Assembly (NCBI GenBank): GCA_903844135.1
Contig: CAIMSN010000069.1
Location: 1 to 38,489, forward strand
Source of the DNA: an uncultured Rhodospirillales bacterium
Lineage (GTDB): Bacteria; Pseudomonadota; Alphaproteobacteria; Acetobacterales; Acetobacteraceae
Length of the DNA stretch: 38,489 bases
Direction: 5' to 3'
Shown: positions 8,535 through 17,450 of the stretch, piece after piece
How the letters are laid out: the number at the start of each line of letters is the position of its first letter
Position numbering within the stretch: position 1 is the first letter of the stretch
Translations under genes and position numbers: made by a program
The notes under the pieces: model-generated
Database searches by the model: none
Told to the model about the DNA's origin: nothing
What the model saw: the letters and a program-made list of their open reading frames with translations, nothing else

Positions 8535-10388
8535 TCAATACGCCAGCGCGCACCCGTCCGCGCGCATCTCGCTCGCCGCGGCATAGACGCGGTCCTGGCC
8601 GCTCATGCGATGCTCGATGCATTCGTAGCGTCCGTATCCGCCATCGGACGGCGCCAGGGTCCAGCCCAGCCCGGCCAGCGCCGACCTGGTCGCGTCCGGA
8701 ACGCCGCTCTCCAGCCGCAGCAGACCGTCGGCCGGCATGCCCGGCGCGTCCTCGCCCATGCTCTGTGACGAACCCTCGTGGTGCCAGCGAGGGGAATCGC
8801 CGGCGGCCTGTACGTCGAGGCCGTAATCGATGCGGTTGACCAGGATCTGCTGCTGTCCCATCGGCTGCATGTCGCCGCCCATCACCCCGAAGCTCATCCA
8901 GGGCTGGCCGCCTCTGGTCGCGAAGCCGGGAATGATGGTCTGGAACGGCCGCTTGCCCGGCTGATACAGGTTGGGATGCCCGTCCCTGAGAGAGAAGAGC
9001 TGCCCGCGATCCTGGAACATGAAGCCGAGCCCGTCCGCGACCAGGCCCGACCCCATGCCGCGGAAGTTCGACTGGATCATCGACACCATCATCCCGTTCG
9101 GGTCGGCGACGGTGAAATAGGTGGTGTCGCCGTGGCTCGGGGCGTTGCCGGGCCTGATGTCGGCGTTGATCTTGCCCGGCCGGATCAGTTTGGCGCGCTC
9201 GGCGGCGTAATCCTTGGAGATCAGCCATTCCACGGGGATCTTCGCGAAATGCGGATCGGCGTAGTAGCGCGCGCGGTCCTCGTAGGCCAGCCGCTTCGCC
9301 TCGATCTGCACCTGCAGCGACGCCGCCGACTGGAATCCCATGCCGCGCAGGTCGAAATGCTCCAGCATGTTCATCATCTGCAGCGTCGCCAGGCCCTGCG
9401 TGTTCGCCGCCATGCCGTGCACCGTCACGCCGCGATAGTCGGTCTGCAGCGGCGTGTTCCATTCAGAATGGTGCCGGCGCAGATCGTCGCGCGTCATCCA
9501 GCCGCCGATGCGCTTGAAATAGCGCGCGATGATCTCGGCGATCTCGCCGTCGTAGAACACGTCGCGGCCGCCCTCCGCGATCAGGCTGTAAGTGTGGGCG
9601 AGGTCCGGGTTGCGGAACACGTCGCCCTCGCGCGGGGCGTTGCCGCCCGGCGCGTAGGTGTGCATCGCGTTGGCGGTCTCCTCGACGCCGGAACCCGGCT
9701 TGGTGAAGGCGCGCAGGTTGCGATAGATGTAGTTGCCGATGATCTGCGGCACCGGCACGCCGCTGCGCGCCAGACCGATCGCCGGCTGGAACAGCTCGCG
9801 CCAGGGCAGCCGTCCGTAGCGCTGATGCAGCGTCCACCACGCATCCAGCGCCCCCGGAACCGAGACCGAGACCGCTCCGTGCGGCGGCAGCGCGCCGTCC
9901 TTGGCCCGCGACCGCACCGTCTCCAGGCTCAGGCCGCGCGGACTGGCGCCCGAGCCGGCCAGCCCCACCACCGCCCGCCGGTCCGGATCCCACAGCATCG
10001 CGTAGCAATCGCCGCCGAGGCCCGAACTGGTCGGCTCCAGGAACCCGAGCGCCGCGTTGGTCGCCACCGCCGCATCCACCGCCGAGCCGCCGCGGCGCAG
10101 GATGGCGATGGCGATCTGGGTCGCCACCGGCTGCGCGGTGCCGGCGGCGCCGTTGCAGCCCATCGCCGCGGACCGCGTCGCGAAGCTGGCGCCGAACGGA
10201 CGGTCGCCGGCATGCACGTCCGGCCGCACGAACCGATCGGCGCCCTCCGGCTGGAACCCGGGCAGCGTCGCCGGCGGCGGCGGCGCGCCGCCCTGTCCCG
10301 GGCTCTCGGTGTTGGCCAACGCCGGCGTCGCGCCGAGCTTGAGCAGGGCCGCGGCGGGGAGGGCGGCGAACAGGGAACGACGATGCAC
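8535..10388 (-). CDS. ggt: Gamma-glutamyltransferase family protein (secreted Ntn hydrolase)
   Basis: A 617-residue precursor that should self-cleave into large and small subunits and transfer or hydrolyse gamma-glutamyl groups, for instance of glutathione. Seen: RRGGSAVDAAVATNAALGFL and EPTSSGLGGDCYAMLWD in the large subunit, and HGDTTYFTVADPNGMMVSM in the small subunit. In that motif the first Thr of the pair, about residue 422, is the expected nucleophile. The start is a GTG at 10388-10386, chosen because AGGAG lies seven bases upstream and the product begins with a signal peptide (MHRRSLFAALPAAALLKLG, ending ATPALA). The frame runs further upstream but only through AT-rich repeat sequence. 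It could instead be a related acylase. It converges with the phosphoesterase gene across 187 bp with no clear hairpin. Confidence 0.92.
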   Translation of the reverse strand: MHRRSLFAALPAAALLKLGATPALANTESPGQGGAPPPPATLPGFQPEGADRFVRPDVHAGDRPFGASFATRSAAMGCNGAAGTAQPVATQIAIAILRRGGSAVDAAVATNAALGFLEPTSSGLGGDCYAMLWDPDRRAVVGLAGSGASPRGLSLETVRSRAKDGALPPHGAVSVSVPGALDAWWTLHQRYGRLPWRELFQPAIGLARSGVPVPQIIGNYIYRNLRAFTKPGSGVEETANAMHTYAPGGNAPREGDVFRNPDLAHTYSLIAEGGRDVFYDGEIAEIIARYFKRIGGWMTRDDLRRHHSEWNTPLQTDYRGVTVHGMAANTQGLATLQMMNMLEHFDLRGMGFQSAASLQVQIEAKRLAYEDRARYYADPHFAKIPVEWLISKDYAAERAKLIRPGKINADIRPGNAPSHGDTTYFTVADPNGMMVSMIQSNFRGMGSGLVADGLGFMFQDRGQLFSLRDGHPNLYQPGKRPFQTIIPGFATRGGQPWMSFGVMGGDMQPMGQQQILVNRIDYGLDVQAAGDSPRWHHEGSSQSMGEDAPGMPADGLLRLESGVPDATRSALAGLGWTLAPSDGGYGRYECIEHRMSGQDRVYAAASEMRADGCALAY

Positions 10389-10450
10389 CGGCGGGCTCCT
10401 GGGTGGCGGGAGCACACTATTCCCAAAGCCTGCTGGGCTGAACAGGGGGA

Positions 10451-10590
10451 GGAAGGGAAGGTCTTCTTTTTCTGAAGAAAAAGAAGCAAAAAGACTTTTA
10501 TTTGTTTGGCTGCTGTCGCGTTGGTAATAATAACCTAACAAACGAAAGTTCTTTGGTTCTTTCTTTCAAGAAAGAACACCTTCCTTGCTT
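10451..10590. repeat. Mirrored pair of AT-rich palindromic intergenic repeats
   Basis: Two related elements of about 58 bp face each other between ggt and ppk. Each contains its own palindrome: CTTCTTTTTC/GAAAAAGAAG (10463-10472 and 10477-10486, loop TGAA), and GTTCTTTCTT/AAGAAAGAAC (10556-10565 and 10568-10577, loop TC). Read on the minus strand, the second element aligns with the first over its whole length: GGAAGGT, the palindrome, CAAAAAGACTTTT or CCAAAGAACTTTC, then TTTGTT and GG. A spacer of about 25 bp containing TAATAATAA separates them. I recall similar AT-rich T/A palindromes as common in Acetobacteraceae intergenic DNA. This is the main content of the 300-bp gap between the two divergent genes, and its low G+C stands out sharply. 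Confidence 0.8.
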
Positions 10591-10688
10591 GTGGTCATTC
10601 CTGTCCGAAAACCTTCATCCGTCAAACCGGTTCCGGCGCGCGCGCTTCTGCCGTAGGCTCGGGAGATGCAGAAAAGCGGAGACCGAGT

Positions 10689-12995
10689 GTGAGCGAACCG
10701 ACCCGGGCGGCGAGAACCGGCACGAGGGCGACCCCGGTCCGCAGGGCGCGCGCGGCGCAGGCGCTCGGCAGCACGCAGCGCGGCCGCGTGGCGCGTCCCC
10801 GCACCGCCGAGGAGCCGCCGCTCGAACCGGCCATCGACCTCGCCTCGCCGGACCGCTTCATCAACCGCGAGCTCTCCTGGCTCGATTTCAACCAGCGCGT
10901 GGTCGAGGAAGCCGACAACCGGCGCAATCCGCTGCTCGAGCGGGTCCGCTTCCTGTCCATCAGCGCCGGCAATCTCGACGAGTTCTACTCGGTACGGGTC
11001 GCCGGCCTGGTCGGCCAGGTGCGCGAGACGCTCACCCAGCGCTCGCCCGACGGCCGCACGCCGGCGCAGCAGCTCGCCGCGGTGGCGGAGCGCGCCCGCA
11101 CCCTGCTCGCCGATCAGCAGCGCATCTGGAAGGAGCTCTGCACCAGCCTGGGCGCGGTCGGCATCGACGTGCTCGGCGTCGACACCCTCGACGACGAGGA
11201 TCGCGCCTGGCTCGAGACCTGCTTCATGGAGCGGATCTTTCCGATCCTGACGCCGCTGGCGATCGATCCCGCGCATCCGTTCCCGTTCATCCCCAACATG
11301 GGCCTGGGGCTGGTGTTCCGGCTGCTGCGCGATGACGACCAGCGCCATGTCATGACCGGGCTGATCATGCTGCCCGGCCAGGTCGAGCGCTTCGTACGGC
11401 TGCCGTCGCGCGGCGACGGTAGCCTGACCTCGCCGCATCAGACCCGCTTCGTGATTCTCGAGGATCTGATCGGAATGTTCCTCAACCGGCTGTTCCCCGG
11501 CTTCCATGTCGGCGGCCAGGGCGTGTTCCGGGTGATCCGCGACACCGACGTCGAGTTCGAGGAGGAGGCCGAGGATCTGGTGCGCTCCTACGAGACCGCG
11601 CTCAAGCGCCGCCGCCGCGGCGTGGTGATCCATCTCGACATGGATGCCTCGATGCCGCCGGAACTCGCCGAGCTGGTCGCCGACGAGTTCGACGTCAAGG
11701 AGTCCGAGGTGCAGCAGCATGACGGGCTGGTCGGCGTCGTCGACGTCAAGCAGTTGATCGTCGACGACCGCACCGACCTGCTGTTCGCGCCCTACGTGCC
11801 GCGCTTCCCCGAGCGGATCCGCGATTTCGGCGGCGACTGCTTCGCGGCGATCCGCGCCAAGGACATCGTCGTGCATCATCCGTTCGAGAGCTTCGACGTG
11901 GTGGTGCAGTTCCTGCGCCAGGCGGCGCTGGATCCCGCCGTGGTGGCGATCAAGCAGACGCTGTATCGCACGTCGCGCGACAGCCCGATCGTCAAGGCGC
12001 TGATCGAGGCGGCGGAAAGCGGCAAGTCGGTCACGGCGATGGTCGAGCTGCGCGCCCGGTTCGACGAGGAGGCCAATATCCGCCTCGCTCGCACGCTCGA
12101 AGCGGCTGGCGTGCAGGTCGTGTTCGGTTTCGCCGAGCTCAAGACCCACGCCAAACTCAGCCTGGTGGTGCGGCGCGAGGGCGGCAGCGTGCGCAGCTAC
12201 GCGCATTTCGGCACCGGCAACTACCATCCGATCACCGCGCGCATCTACACCGACCTCAGCTTCTTCACCGCCGATCCCGCGCTCACCCGTGATTCCGCGA
12301 AGCTGTTCAACTACATGACCGGCTACGCCAAGCCGGATTCGATGGATGCGATCGCGTTCAGCCCGCTGACCATCCGCAGCACCCTGGTGTCGCTGATCGA
12401 CAAGGAGATCGCGCTGGCCAAGGCCGGAAAGCCTGCGCAGATCTGGCTGAAGATGAACTCGCTGGTCGATCACGACCTGATCGACCATCTCTACATGGCG
12501 TCGAACGCCGGCGTCCGCATCCTGGTGGTGGTGCGCGGCATCTGCTGCCTGCGTCCCGGCGTGCCCGGCCTGTCGGAGAACATCCAGGTCAAGTCGATCG
12601 TCGGACGCTTCCTGGAGCACAGCCGCATCTTCGTGTTCGGCAATGGCGGCCGCATCCCGTCGCGCGATGCCCTGGTCTATATCAGCAGCGCCGACTGGAT
12701 GGCCCGCAACATGGACTGGCGGGTCGAGAGCATGGTGCCGATCCGCAACCCGACCGTGCACGCGCAGGTGCTCGACCAGATCATGGTCATGGAGCTCAAG
12801 GACAATCTGCAATCCTGGACGCTCGGCGCCGACGCGGCCTGGACCCGTCTCGATCCTGGTCCCAAGCCGTTCTCGGCGCACGAGTATTTCATGACCAACC
12901 CGTCCCTCTCCGGCCGCGGTACCGCCGGCCAGAAGGTGGCGCTGCCGGTGATGCGGCCGCTGCCGCGCCGCCCCGACCGGATCCTGGAGGATTGA
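10689..12995 (+). CDS. ppk: Polyphosphate kinase 1
   Basis: A 768-residue enzyme that reversibly makes polyphosphate from ATP. After a basic, Ala/Arg-rich N-terminal extension of about 55 residues comes [20 protein letters not shown], the start of the PPK N domain, then [17 protein letters not shown]. The catalytic phospholipase D-like half carries [12 protein letters not shown] (about residue 484), with the His expected to be phosphorylated, [19 protein letters not shown], and [10 protein letters not shown] (about residue 642), the second conserved His. The GTG start at 10689 has GGAG seven bases upstream. The stop overlaps the next start as TTGA, giving a ppk-ppx pair that couples synthesis to breakdown of polyphosphate. 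Length is somewhat above average because of the N-terminal tail. Confidence 0.97.
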   Translation: MSEPTRAARTGTRATPVRRARAAQALGSTQRGRVARPRTAEEPPLEPAIDLASPDRFINRELSWLDFNQRVVEEADNRRNPLLERVRFLSISAGNLDEFYSVRVAGLVGQVRETLTQRSPDGRTPAQQLAAVAERARTLLADQQRIWKELCTSLGAVGIDVLGVDTLDDEDRAWLETCFMERIFPILTPLAIDPAHPFPFIPNMGLGLVFRLLRDDDQRHVMTGLIMLPGQVERFVRLPSRGDGSLTSPHQTRFVILEDLIGMFLNRLFPGFHVGGQGVFRVIRDTDVEFEEEAEDLVRSYETALKRRRRGVVIHLDMDASMPPELAELVADEFDVKESEVQQHDGLVGVVDVKQLIVDDRTDLLFAPYVPRFPERIRDFGGDCFAAIRAKDIVVHHPFESFDVVVQFLRQAALDPAVVAIKQTLYRTSRDSPIVKALIEAAESGKSVTAMVELRARFDEEANIRLARTLEAAGVQVVFGFAELKTHAKLSLVVRREGGSVRSYAHFGTGNYHPITARIYTDLSFFTADPALTRDSAKLFNYMTGYAKPDSMDAIAFSPLTIRSTLVSLIDKEIALAKAGKPAQIWLKMNSLVDHDLIDHLYMASNAGVRILVVVRGICCLRPGVPGLSENIQVKSIVGRFLEHSRIFVFGNGGRIPSRDALVYISSADWMARNMDWRVESMVPIRNPTVHAQVLDQIMVMELKDNLQSWTLGADAAWTRLDPGPKPFSAHEYFMTNPSLSGRGTAGQKVALPVMRPLPRRPDRILED

Positions 12996-14539
12996 CCCCC
13001 GCATCGCTGCACACGCAGCCGGCCGACGCCGAGGCCCGCGCGCCGCGCGCCGCGGTGATCGATCTCGGCTCGAACTCGGTGCGCCTGGTGGTGTTCGAGG
13101 GCGTGTCGCGCAACCCGGTCACCATCTTCAACGAGAAATCCGTGGTCCGGCTCGGACGCGGCCTGGAGAATAGCGGCCGGCTCAATGCCGACGGCATGAA
13201 GCAGGCGCTGTCGGTCATCCAGCGCTTCCATGCCGTCGCCCGCAGCCTGAACGCCGATCCGTTCGAGGTGCTGGCCACCGCCGCGGTGCGCGACGCCAGC
13301 AACGGCGCCGCTTTCGTCGCCGAGCTGCAGGCGCTGATGCCGGACGTCCCGATCCGCATCCTGTCCGGCGAGGAGGAGGCGGACTATGCCGCCACCGGCG
13401 TGCAATGCGGGCTGCCGGAGGCGGACGGCATCGTCGCCGATATCGGCGGCGGCTCGCTCGAACTGGTGCGCCTCGAACACGGCACCAAGCGCGAGGCGCA
13501 GACGCTGCGTCTTGGCGTGATCCGGCTCGCCGATCGCGCCGCCGGCGAGCTCGAACGCGCCCGGCAGATCGTCGAGCAGGACCTGCTGACCGTCGACTGG
13601 CTGCGCCATGGCTGCAGCACGCTCTATCTGGTCGGCGGCGCGTTCCGGGCGCTGGCGCGGCTGCAGATCGCGCGCACCTTCTATCCGCTCAACATCGTGC
13701 ACCAGTTCGAGATGCGCGCCGACGAGGCGCGTGAAATGACCGGCTGGATCGTCGGCTCCAGCAAGCGCACGCTCGAACGCCTGCCCGGCGCGCCGCGCAA
13801 GCGGCTCGACGACCTGCCGTTCGCCGCCATCGTGCTGCGCCGCCTGCTGCGCCGGATCGCGCCGGACCGCGTGGTGTTCTGCGTCGATGGTGTGCGCGAA
13901 GGCTGGTACATGCGCCATGTCGCCGCCGACGCGCTCTCCGAGGACCCGCTCGAGGCCGCCTCGGTCGCCTTGTGCAAGCGTCTCGGCCGCAACCAGGAGC
14001 TGCCGCCGGCCCTGGTCGCCTGGACCGAAACGCTGTTCGTCGGCGGGGAAGGCTCGGATCTCGGCGGCGTGCTGGGCGGCGAGAACAAGGTGCAGAGGCG
14101 GCTGCGCGTCAGCGCCTGCTGGATGTCCGACAGCGGCGCCTTCGACCATCCGGAATATCGCTCCGAGCAGAGCTTCCTGCGCGTGCTGCGCGAGCCGGGC
14201 GTGGCGTTCGATCATCCCACCCGCGCCTTCCTCGCCCTCACTCTGGCGATGCGCTACGAGGCCGAGCTCGATTTGCCGTTCCTGCAACCGGCCCGGCGCC
14301 TGCTCGACATGTCCGGCTTCCGCCGCGCCGAGATCCTGGGCCTCACCCTGCGCCTGGCCTATTCGCTCTGCGCCGGCGTGCCGGAGCTGCTGGAAGGCAC
14401 CAGCCTGGTGCCGAACGACAACCGGCTGATCCTGACGCTGGCCAGGCACCGCGGCATGTTCAATGGCGAGAGCGTCGGCCGCAGGCTCGATCGGCTGGCG
14501 CAGTCGGTGGGGTTGCAGCCGGAGATCGTCACGGCATGA
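12992..14539 (+). CDS. ppx: Ppx/GppA family exopolyphosphatase
   Basis: A 515-residue actin-like-fold phosphatase that removes terminal phosphates from polyphosphate, or acts on pppGpp. Seen: [17 protein letters not shown] (phosphate 1 loop), [27 protein letters not shown] and [19 protein letters not shown] (phosphate 2 loop). The C-terminal 200 residues fit the helical HD-like region of long Ppx proteins. The best start is TTG at 12992, overlapping the ppk stop (TTGA). A GGAGG lies only one base before it, which is too close to act conventionally, so initiation is probably by termination-reinitiation. The adjacent ppk makes exopolyphosphatase more likely than GppA. The stop overlaps the next ATG (ATGA). 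Confidence 0.94.
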   Translation: MTPASLHTQPADAEARAPRAAVIDLGSNSVRLVVFEGVSRNPVTIFNEKSVVRLGRGLENSGRLNADGMKQALSVIQRFHAVARSLNADPFEVLATAAVRDASNGAAFVAELQALMPDVPIRILSGEEEADYAATGVQCGLPEADGIVADIGGGSLELVRLEHGTKREAQTLRLGVIRLADRAAGELERARQIVEQDLLTVDWLRHGCSTLYLVGGAFRALARLQIARTFYPLNIVHQFEMRADEAREMTGWIVGSSKRTLERLPGAPRKRLDDLPFAAIVLRRLLRRIAPDRVVFCVDGVREGWYMRHVAADALSEDPLEAASVALCKRLGRNQELPPALVAWTETLFVGGEGSDLGGVLGGENKVQRRLRVSACWMSDSGAFDHPEYRSEQSFLRVLREPGVAFDHPTRAFLALTLAMRYEAELDLPFLQPARRLLDMSGFRRAEILGLTLRLAYSLCAGVPELLEGTSLVPNDNRLILTLARHRGMFNGESVGRRLDRLAQSVGLQPEIVTA

Positions 14540-15378
14540 GTCGAAAGGGAAGGCCAGGGGTTCCACCCCTGGACCCGGCCAAGGGCGGGGCCCTTGGAAC
14601 CCGATTGGTTCTGGCTGCGGTGCTGGCGCTGGCCGGTATCCCGGCGGCGAGGGCGGCGGATCCGGACGCGCTGTGGAAGATCGTCGATGGACGATGCGTC
14701 CCGGGCGCGCAAACGCGCCACGACCCGGCGCCGTGCGTCTCCGTCGACGCGGCGAGCGGCACCGCGCTCCTGAAGGACCGTGTCGGCAGAACGCAATTCC
14801 TGTTGATCCCGACGACGAAGATCACCGGCATCGAATCCCCCGCGATCCTCGCCCCCGACGCGCCGAACTACTTCGCCCGCGCCTGGGACGCCACCAGGCT
14901 GGTCGACCAGCGCGCCGGCCACGACCTGCCGCGCCGCGATTTCGCGCTGGCGATCAATTCAGAGCGCGGCCGCAGCCAGAACCAGTTGCACATCCACATC
15001 GACTGCATCCGCCCCGACATCCGCGCCATCCTGGACCGCCTCGATCCCCGCATCGGTCCGCGCTGGCAGGCCCTGCCGCGCCGCCTGGCGCTGCACCGCT
15101 ACCGCGCCCTCCGCATCGACGGCGACACGCTGGGCGACACCAACCCGTTCCGGCTTCTGGCGGCGTCCTTGCCCGATCCCGCCACCGACATGGGACGGCA
15201 CACTTTGGTCCTGGTCGGCGACGAGCGTCACGGCCACCCCGGCTTCATCCTGCTGGACGGCCAGTCCGGCCCGCTGACCGTCACGCTGACCGCTGCGGAC
15301 ATCACCCGCCTGAAGATCGGCCCCGGCTCCGGCGAGGAACTCGAGGACCACGCCTGCCGCATCGCCGGGGGCTCATAG
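14536..15378 (+). CDS. cdh: CDP-diacylglycerol pyrophosphatase (Cdh family), exported
   Basis: A protein of up to 280 residues that should hydrolyse CDP-diacylglycerol to phosphatidate and CMP at the membrane. Family hallmarks are clear: LWKIVDGRCVPG, PAPCVSVDAASGTALLKD, FLLIPTTKITGIESPAIL, APNYFARAWDATRLV, FALAINSERGRSQNQLHIHI followed by DC, and HGHPGFILLDG near the end. The HxHxDC sequence resembles the HIT-like active site. ATG 14536 overlaps the ppx stop, but the first 23 or so codons are made from a double hairpin (14554-14597) that looks like an intergenic repeat. A TTG at 14605 directly before the hydrophobic stretch (VLAAVLALAGIPAARA) is an alternative start. The signal peptide or anchor ends near ARA|AD. 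It converges with the antiporter across a repeat element. Confidence 0.88.
   Translation: MSRKGRPGVPPLDPAKGGALGTRLVLAAVLALAGIPAARAADPDALWKIVDGRCVPGAQTRHDPAPCVSVDAASGTALLKDRVGRTQFLLIPTTKITGIESPAILAPDAPNYFARAWDATRLVDQRAGHDLPRRDFALAINSERGRSQNQLHIHIDCIRPDIRAILDRLDPRIGPRWQALPRRLALHRYRALRIDGDTLGDTNPFRLLAASLPDPATDMGRHTLVLVGDERHGHPGFILLDGQSGPLTVTLTAADITRLKIGPGSGEELEDHACRIAGGS
14554..14597. repeat. Double perfect hairpin at the ppx-cdh junction
   Basis: Two adjacent perfect inverted repeats: CCAGGGG TTCCA CCCCTGG (14554-14572) and CCAAGGGC GGG GCCCTTGG (14579-14597). The pair, with its product-like alternation of C and G runs, resembles a common Acetobacteraceae intergenic repeat as I remember it. 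Here it lies within the 5' part of the cdh frame and would encode RPGVPPLDPAKGGALG. It may be a transcript-stabilising or attenuating structure between the coupled genes. Confidence 0.7.
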
Positions 15379-15441
15379 AAAGTCCCGATCCTTCCGGCTC
15401 CTCGACACGCGCAGGGCATGGATACGTGCCCAAGTGCCTGT

Positions 15442-15534
15442 GGAGACCTTCTGGAAACGTGGCCTAGCGAGTCAGAGGCGTCGCGCAGCCCCGGCCCGCG
15501 GATGACCGTCAGGACGCGTTTACAGGAGGTCTCC
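15442..15534. repeat. Covarying-arm repeat, copy A (short form)
   Basis: A 93-bp element between convergent cdh and the antiporter gene. The left arm GGAGACCTTCTGGAAACG and the complement of the right arm GGAGACCTCCTGTAAACG pair over 18 positions with one G-U pair and one G-A mismatch. A second, imperfect pairing continues inward to GTCA. The centre keeps GTCAGAGGCG and CGCGGATGACC but lacks most of the middle found in copy C. The minus-strand gene's last codons and TGA (15511-15509) lie within the right arm. A 63-bp unexplained stretch (15379-15441) precedes it. Confidence 0.8.
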
Positions 15535-17308
15535 CCGCGGGGCGGTCGTTGGCGAAGAGAGCCGTCAACTCCTCGCTCATCTGCTGGCTGCTCTGGATCA
15601 GCTTCTTCTCGTCGTCCTTGAACGACCAGCTCTCGCGCAGCGCGCGCTCGTCGCTCTCCTGGAACGCGCCCAGGATCTGAGTCGCGGTGTTCGCGCCGAT
15701 GCCCAGCTCGGACAGCACGATCCCGGTCATCGTCAGCGCCGAATGGAACGTCTCGCGCACGATCAGCTTGACGCCGCGCTCCATCAGCAGATGCGCGTGA
15801 CGCCGGTTGCGGGCGCGGGCGAGGATCTTCAGGTCGGGGAAATTGCGCCGCGCCACGTCGACCACGCGGAGCACGTCGTCCGGATCGGCCAGCGCCACCA
15901 CCAGCAGCTTCGCGGTCTCGGCGCCGGCGGCGCGCAGCAGTTCGGCGCGCCCGGGATCGCCGTAATGCACCACGCTGCCGAAGCGCCGGATCACCTCGAT
16001 CTGCGTCGGGTCCTGTTCCAGCGCGGTATAGGCGATCCCCTGGGTGCGCAGCACGCGGCCGACGATCTGGCCCATGCGGCCGAAGCCGCAGATGATCACC
16101 GGCGCGTTCTGCTCGGGCAGCTTGTCGTAGGCCGGCTTGCGCGCCGGCCGCGCCGTGCCGATCCAGGGTACCAGCAGGCTCTCGCTGGCGGCGAACAGCA
16201 CCGGCGTCGCCGCCATCGACAGCGCCACCACCAGCGTCGCCTCGGCCGCCACGGCGTCCGGCAGCGTGCCTGCCGCCACCGCGGCGGCGAACAGCACGAA
16301 GCTGAATTCGCTGCCCTGCGGCAGCGCCAGCGCGAATCTCAGCGCATCCTTGGCATCGTGCCGGCCGATCCGTCCGAGCGCGTAGCAGAGCGCGATCTTG
16401 ATGCCGAGCAGGCAGGCCACGTCGCGCGCGATCGACAGCGGTTCGGCCACCAGCAGCCGGAGCTGCGCGCTCATGCCGACCGACATGAAGAAGAACCCCA
16501 GCAGCAGCCCCTCGAACGGCGCGATATCGGCTTCGAGCTCGTGCCGGTAGGCAGAGTTCGACAGCAGCACCCCGGCCAGGAACGCGCCGAGCGACATCGA
16601 CAGCCCCACCGCCTGCGCCAGCCAGGCGGTGCCCGCGACCGTCAGCAGCGCCACGGTGGTGAACAGCTCCGGCGTCCGCGCGCCGCCGATCAGCTTGAAC
16701 AGGCGCGGCAGCAGCACCAGCCCGCCGACCAGGATCGCCCCGATCGCCGCCAGCGCCAGCGCCACCGACCGAAACGGGACCTCGGCATGCAGCTGCGCAT
16801 GCCCGCCGCCCAGCAGCGGCACCAGCGCCACCAGCGGGATGAACGACAGATCCTGGAACAGCAGCACCGCGAACCCGTCGCGGCCGGCGCGGCCGTCGAG
16901 CAGGTTCCGCTCGCCCAGCATCGGCAGCACGATCGCGGTCGAGGACAGCGCCAGCCCGAACCCCAGCGCCAGGCAGGCCGGCCAGCCGAGCCCGGTGCCG
17001 GCATGCACCGCGACCGCCAGCGCCAGCCCGCACAGCCCGAGCTGGGCCGCACCCAGCCCGAACACCGAGCGCCTGAGCGTCCACAGCCGCGCCGGCCGCA
17101 GCTCCAGCCCGATCAGGAACAGCAGCATCACCACGCCGAGCTCCGACACCGCCTGGATCTGTCCGACCGCCGACACCATCCCCAGCAGCGACGGCCCGAT
17201 CAGCGCGCCGCCCAGCAGGTAGCCGAGCACGCTGCCGAACCCGAGCCGGCGCGAGAGCGGCACCACCAGCACGCTGGCCAGCAGCAGGGCGACGAGGGTT
17301 GTCAGCAT
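15509..17308 (-). CDS. CPA2 cation:proton antiporter with TrkA-N domain (KefB/KefC-like)
   Basis: A 599-residue membrane protein expected to move K+ or Na+ against protons. Residues 1-380 form about 12 helices (VLGYLLGGALIGPSLLG, ELGVVMLLFLIGLELRP, LALSSTAIVLPMLGERN, VLLFQDLSFIPLVAL), matching the Na+/H+ exchanger domain. After a linker comes a cytosolic TrkA-N/RCK domain with the nucleotide-binding VIICGFGRMGQIVGRVLR and ALEQDPTQIE. No TrkA-C domain is evident. The ATG at 17308 (MLTTLVALLLASVLVV) starts directly at the first helix; the frame is open to 17344 without a better ribosome site. The last residues (GRPPVNAS) and stop are read from a repeat element, so the C-terminal tail is probably locus-specific. 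KefB, KefC or a YbaL-like role cannot be separated by eye. Confidence 0.92.
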   Translation of the reverse strand: MLTTLVALLLASVLVVPLSRRLGFGSVLGYLLGGALIGPSLLGMVSAVGQIQAVSELGVVMLLFLIGLELRPARLWTLRRSVFGLGAAQLGLCGLALAVAVHAGTGLGWPACLALGFGLALSSTAIVLPMLGERNLLDGRAGRDGFAVLLFQDLSFIPLVALVPLLGGGHAQLHAEVPFRSVALALAAIGAILVGGLVLLPRLFKLIGGARTPELFTTVALLTVAGTAWLAQAVGLSMSLGAFLAGVLLSNSAYRHELEADIAPFEGLLLGFFFMSVGMSAQLRLLVAEPLSIARDVACLLGIKIALCYALGRIGRHDAKDALRFALALPQGSEFSFVLFAAAVAAGTLPDAVAAEATLVVALSMAATPVLFAASESLLVPWIGTARPARKPAYDKLPEQNAPVIICGFGRMGQIVGRVLRTQGIAYTALEQDPTQIEVIRRFGSVVHYGDPGRAELLRAAGAETAKLLVVALADPDDVLRVVDVARRNFPDLKILARARNRRHAHLLMERGVKLIVRETFHSALTMTGIVLSELGIGANTATQILGAFQESDERALRESWSFKDDEKKLIQSSQQMSEELTALFANDRPAGRPPVNAS

Positions 17309-17450
17309 AAGGCGGGGCGCTCCGAGGATCGCGCCATGATGCACCGCCCGGCACTTTTCCGGCCAGGGCGGTCGCGGAACGCTTCGATCCGTTGCGGTTT
17401 CGCCAAACCCGCCCGATCATGGGGGTCAACTGCCGGCGACCGGAGCGCCC

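Noticed and set aside
10566-14566. Long minus-strand open frames opposite ppk and ppx
   Set aside because: Low-complexity shadows of two clearly recognised enzymes; their extent follows the codon phase of ppk and ppx.
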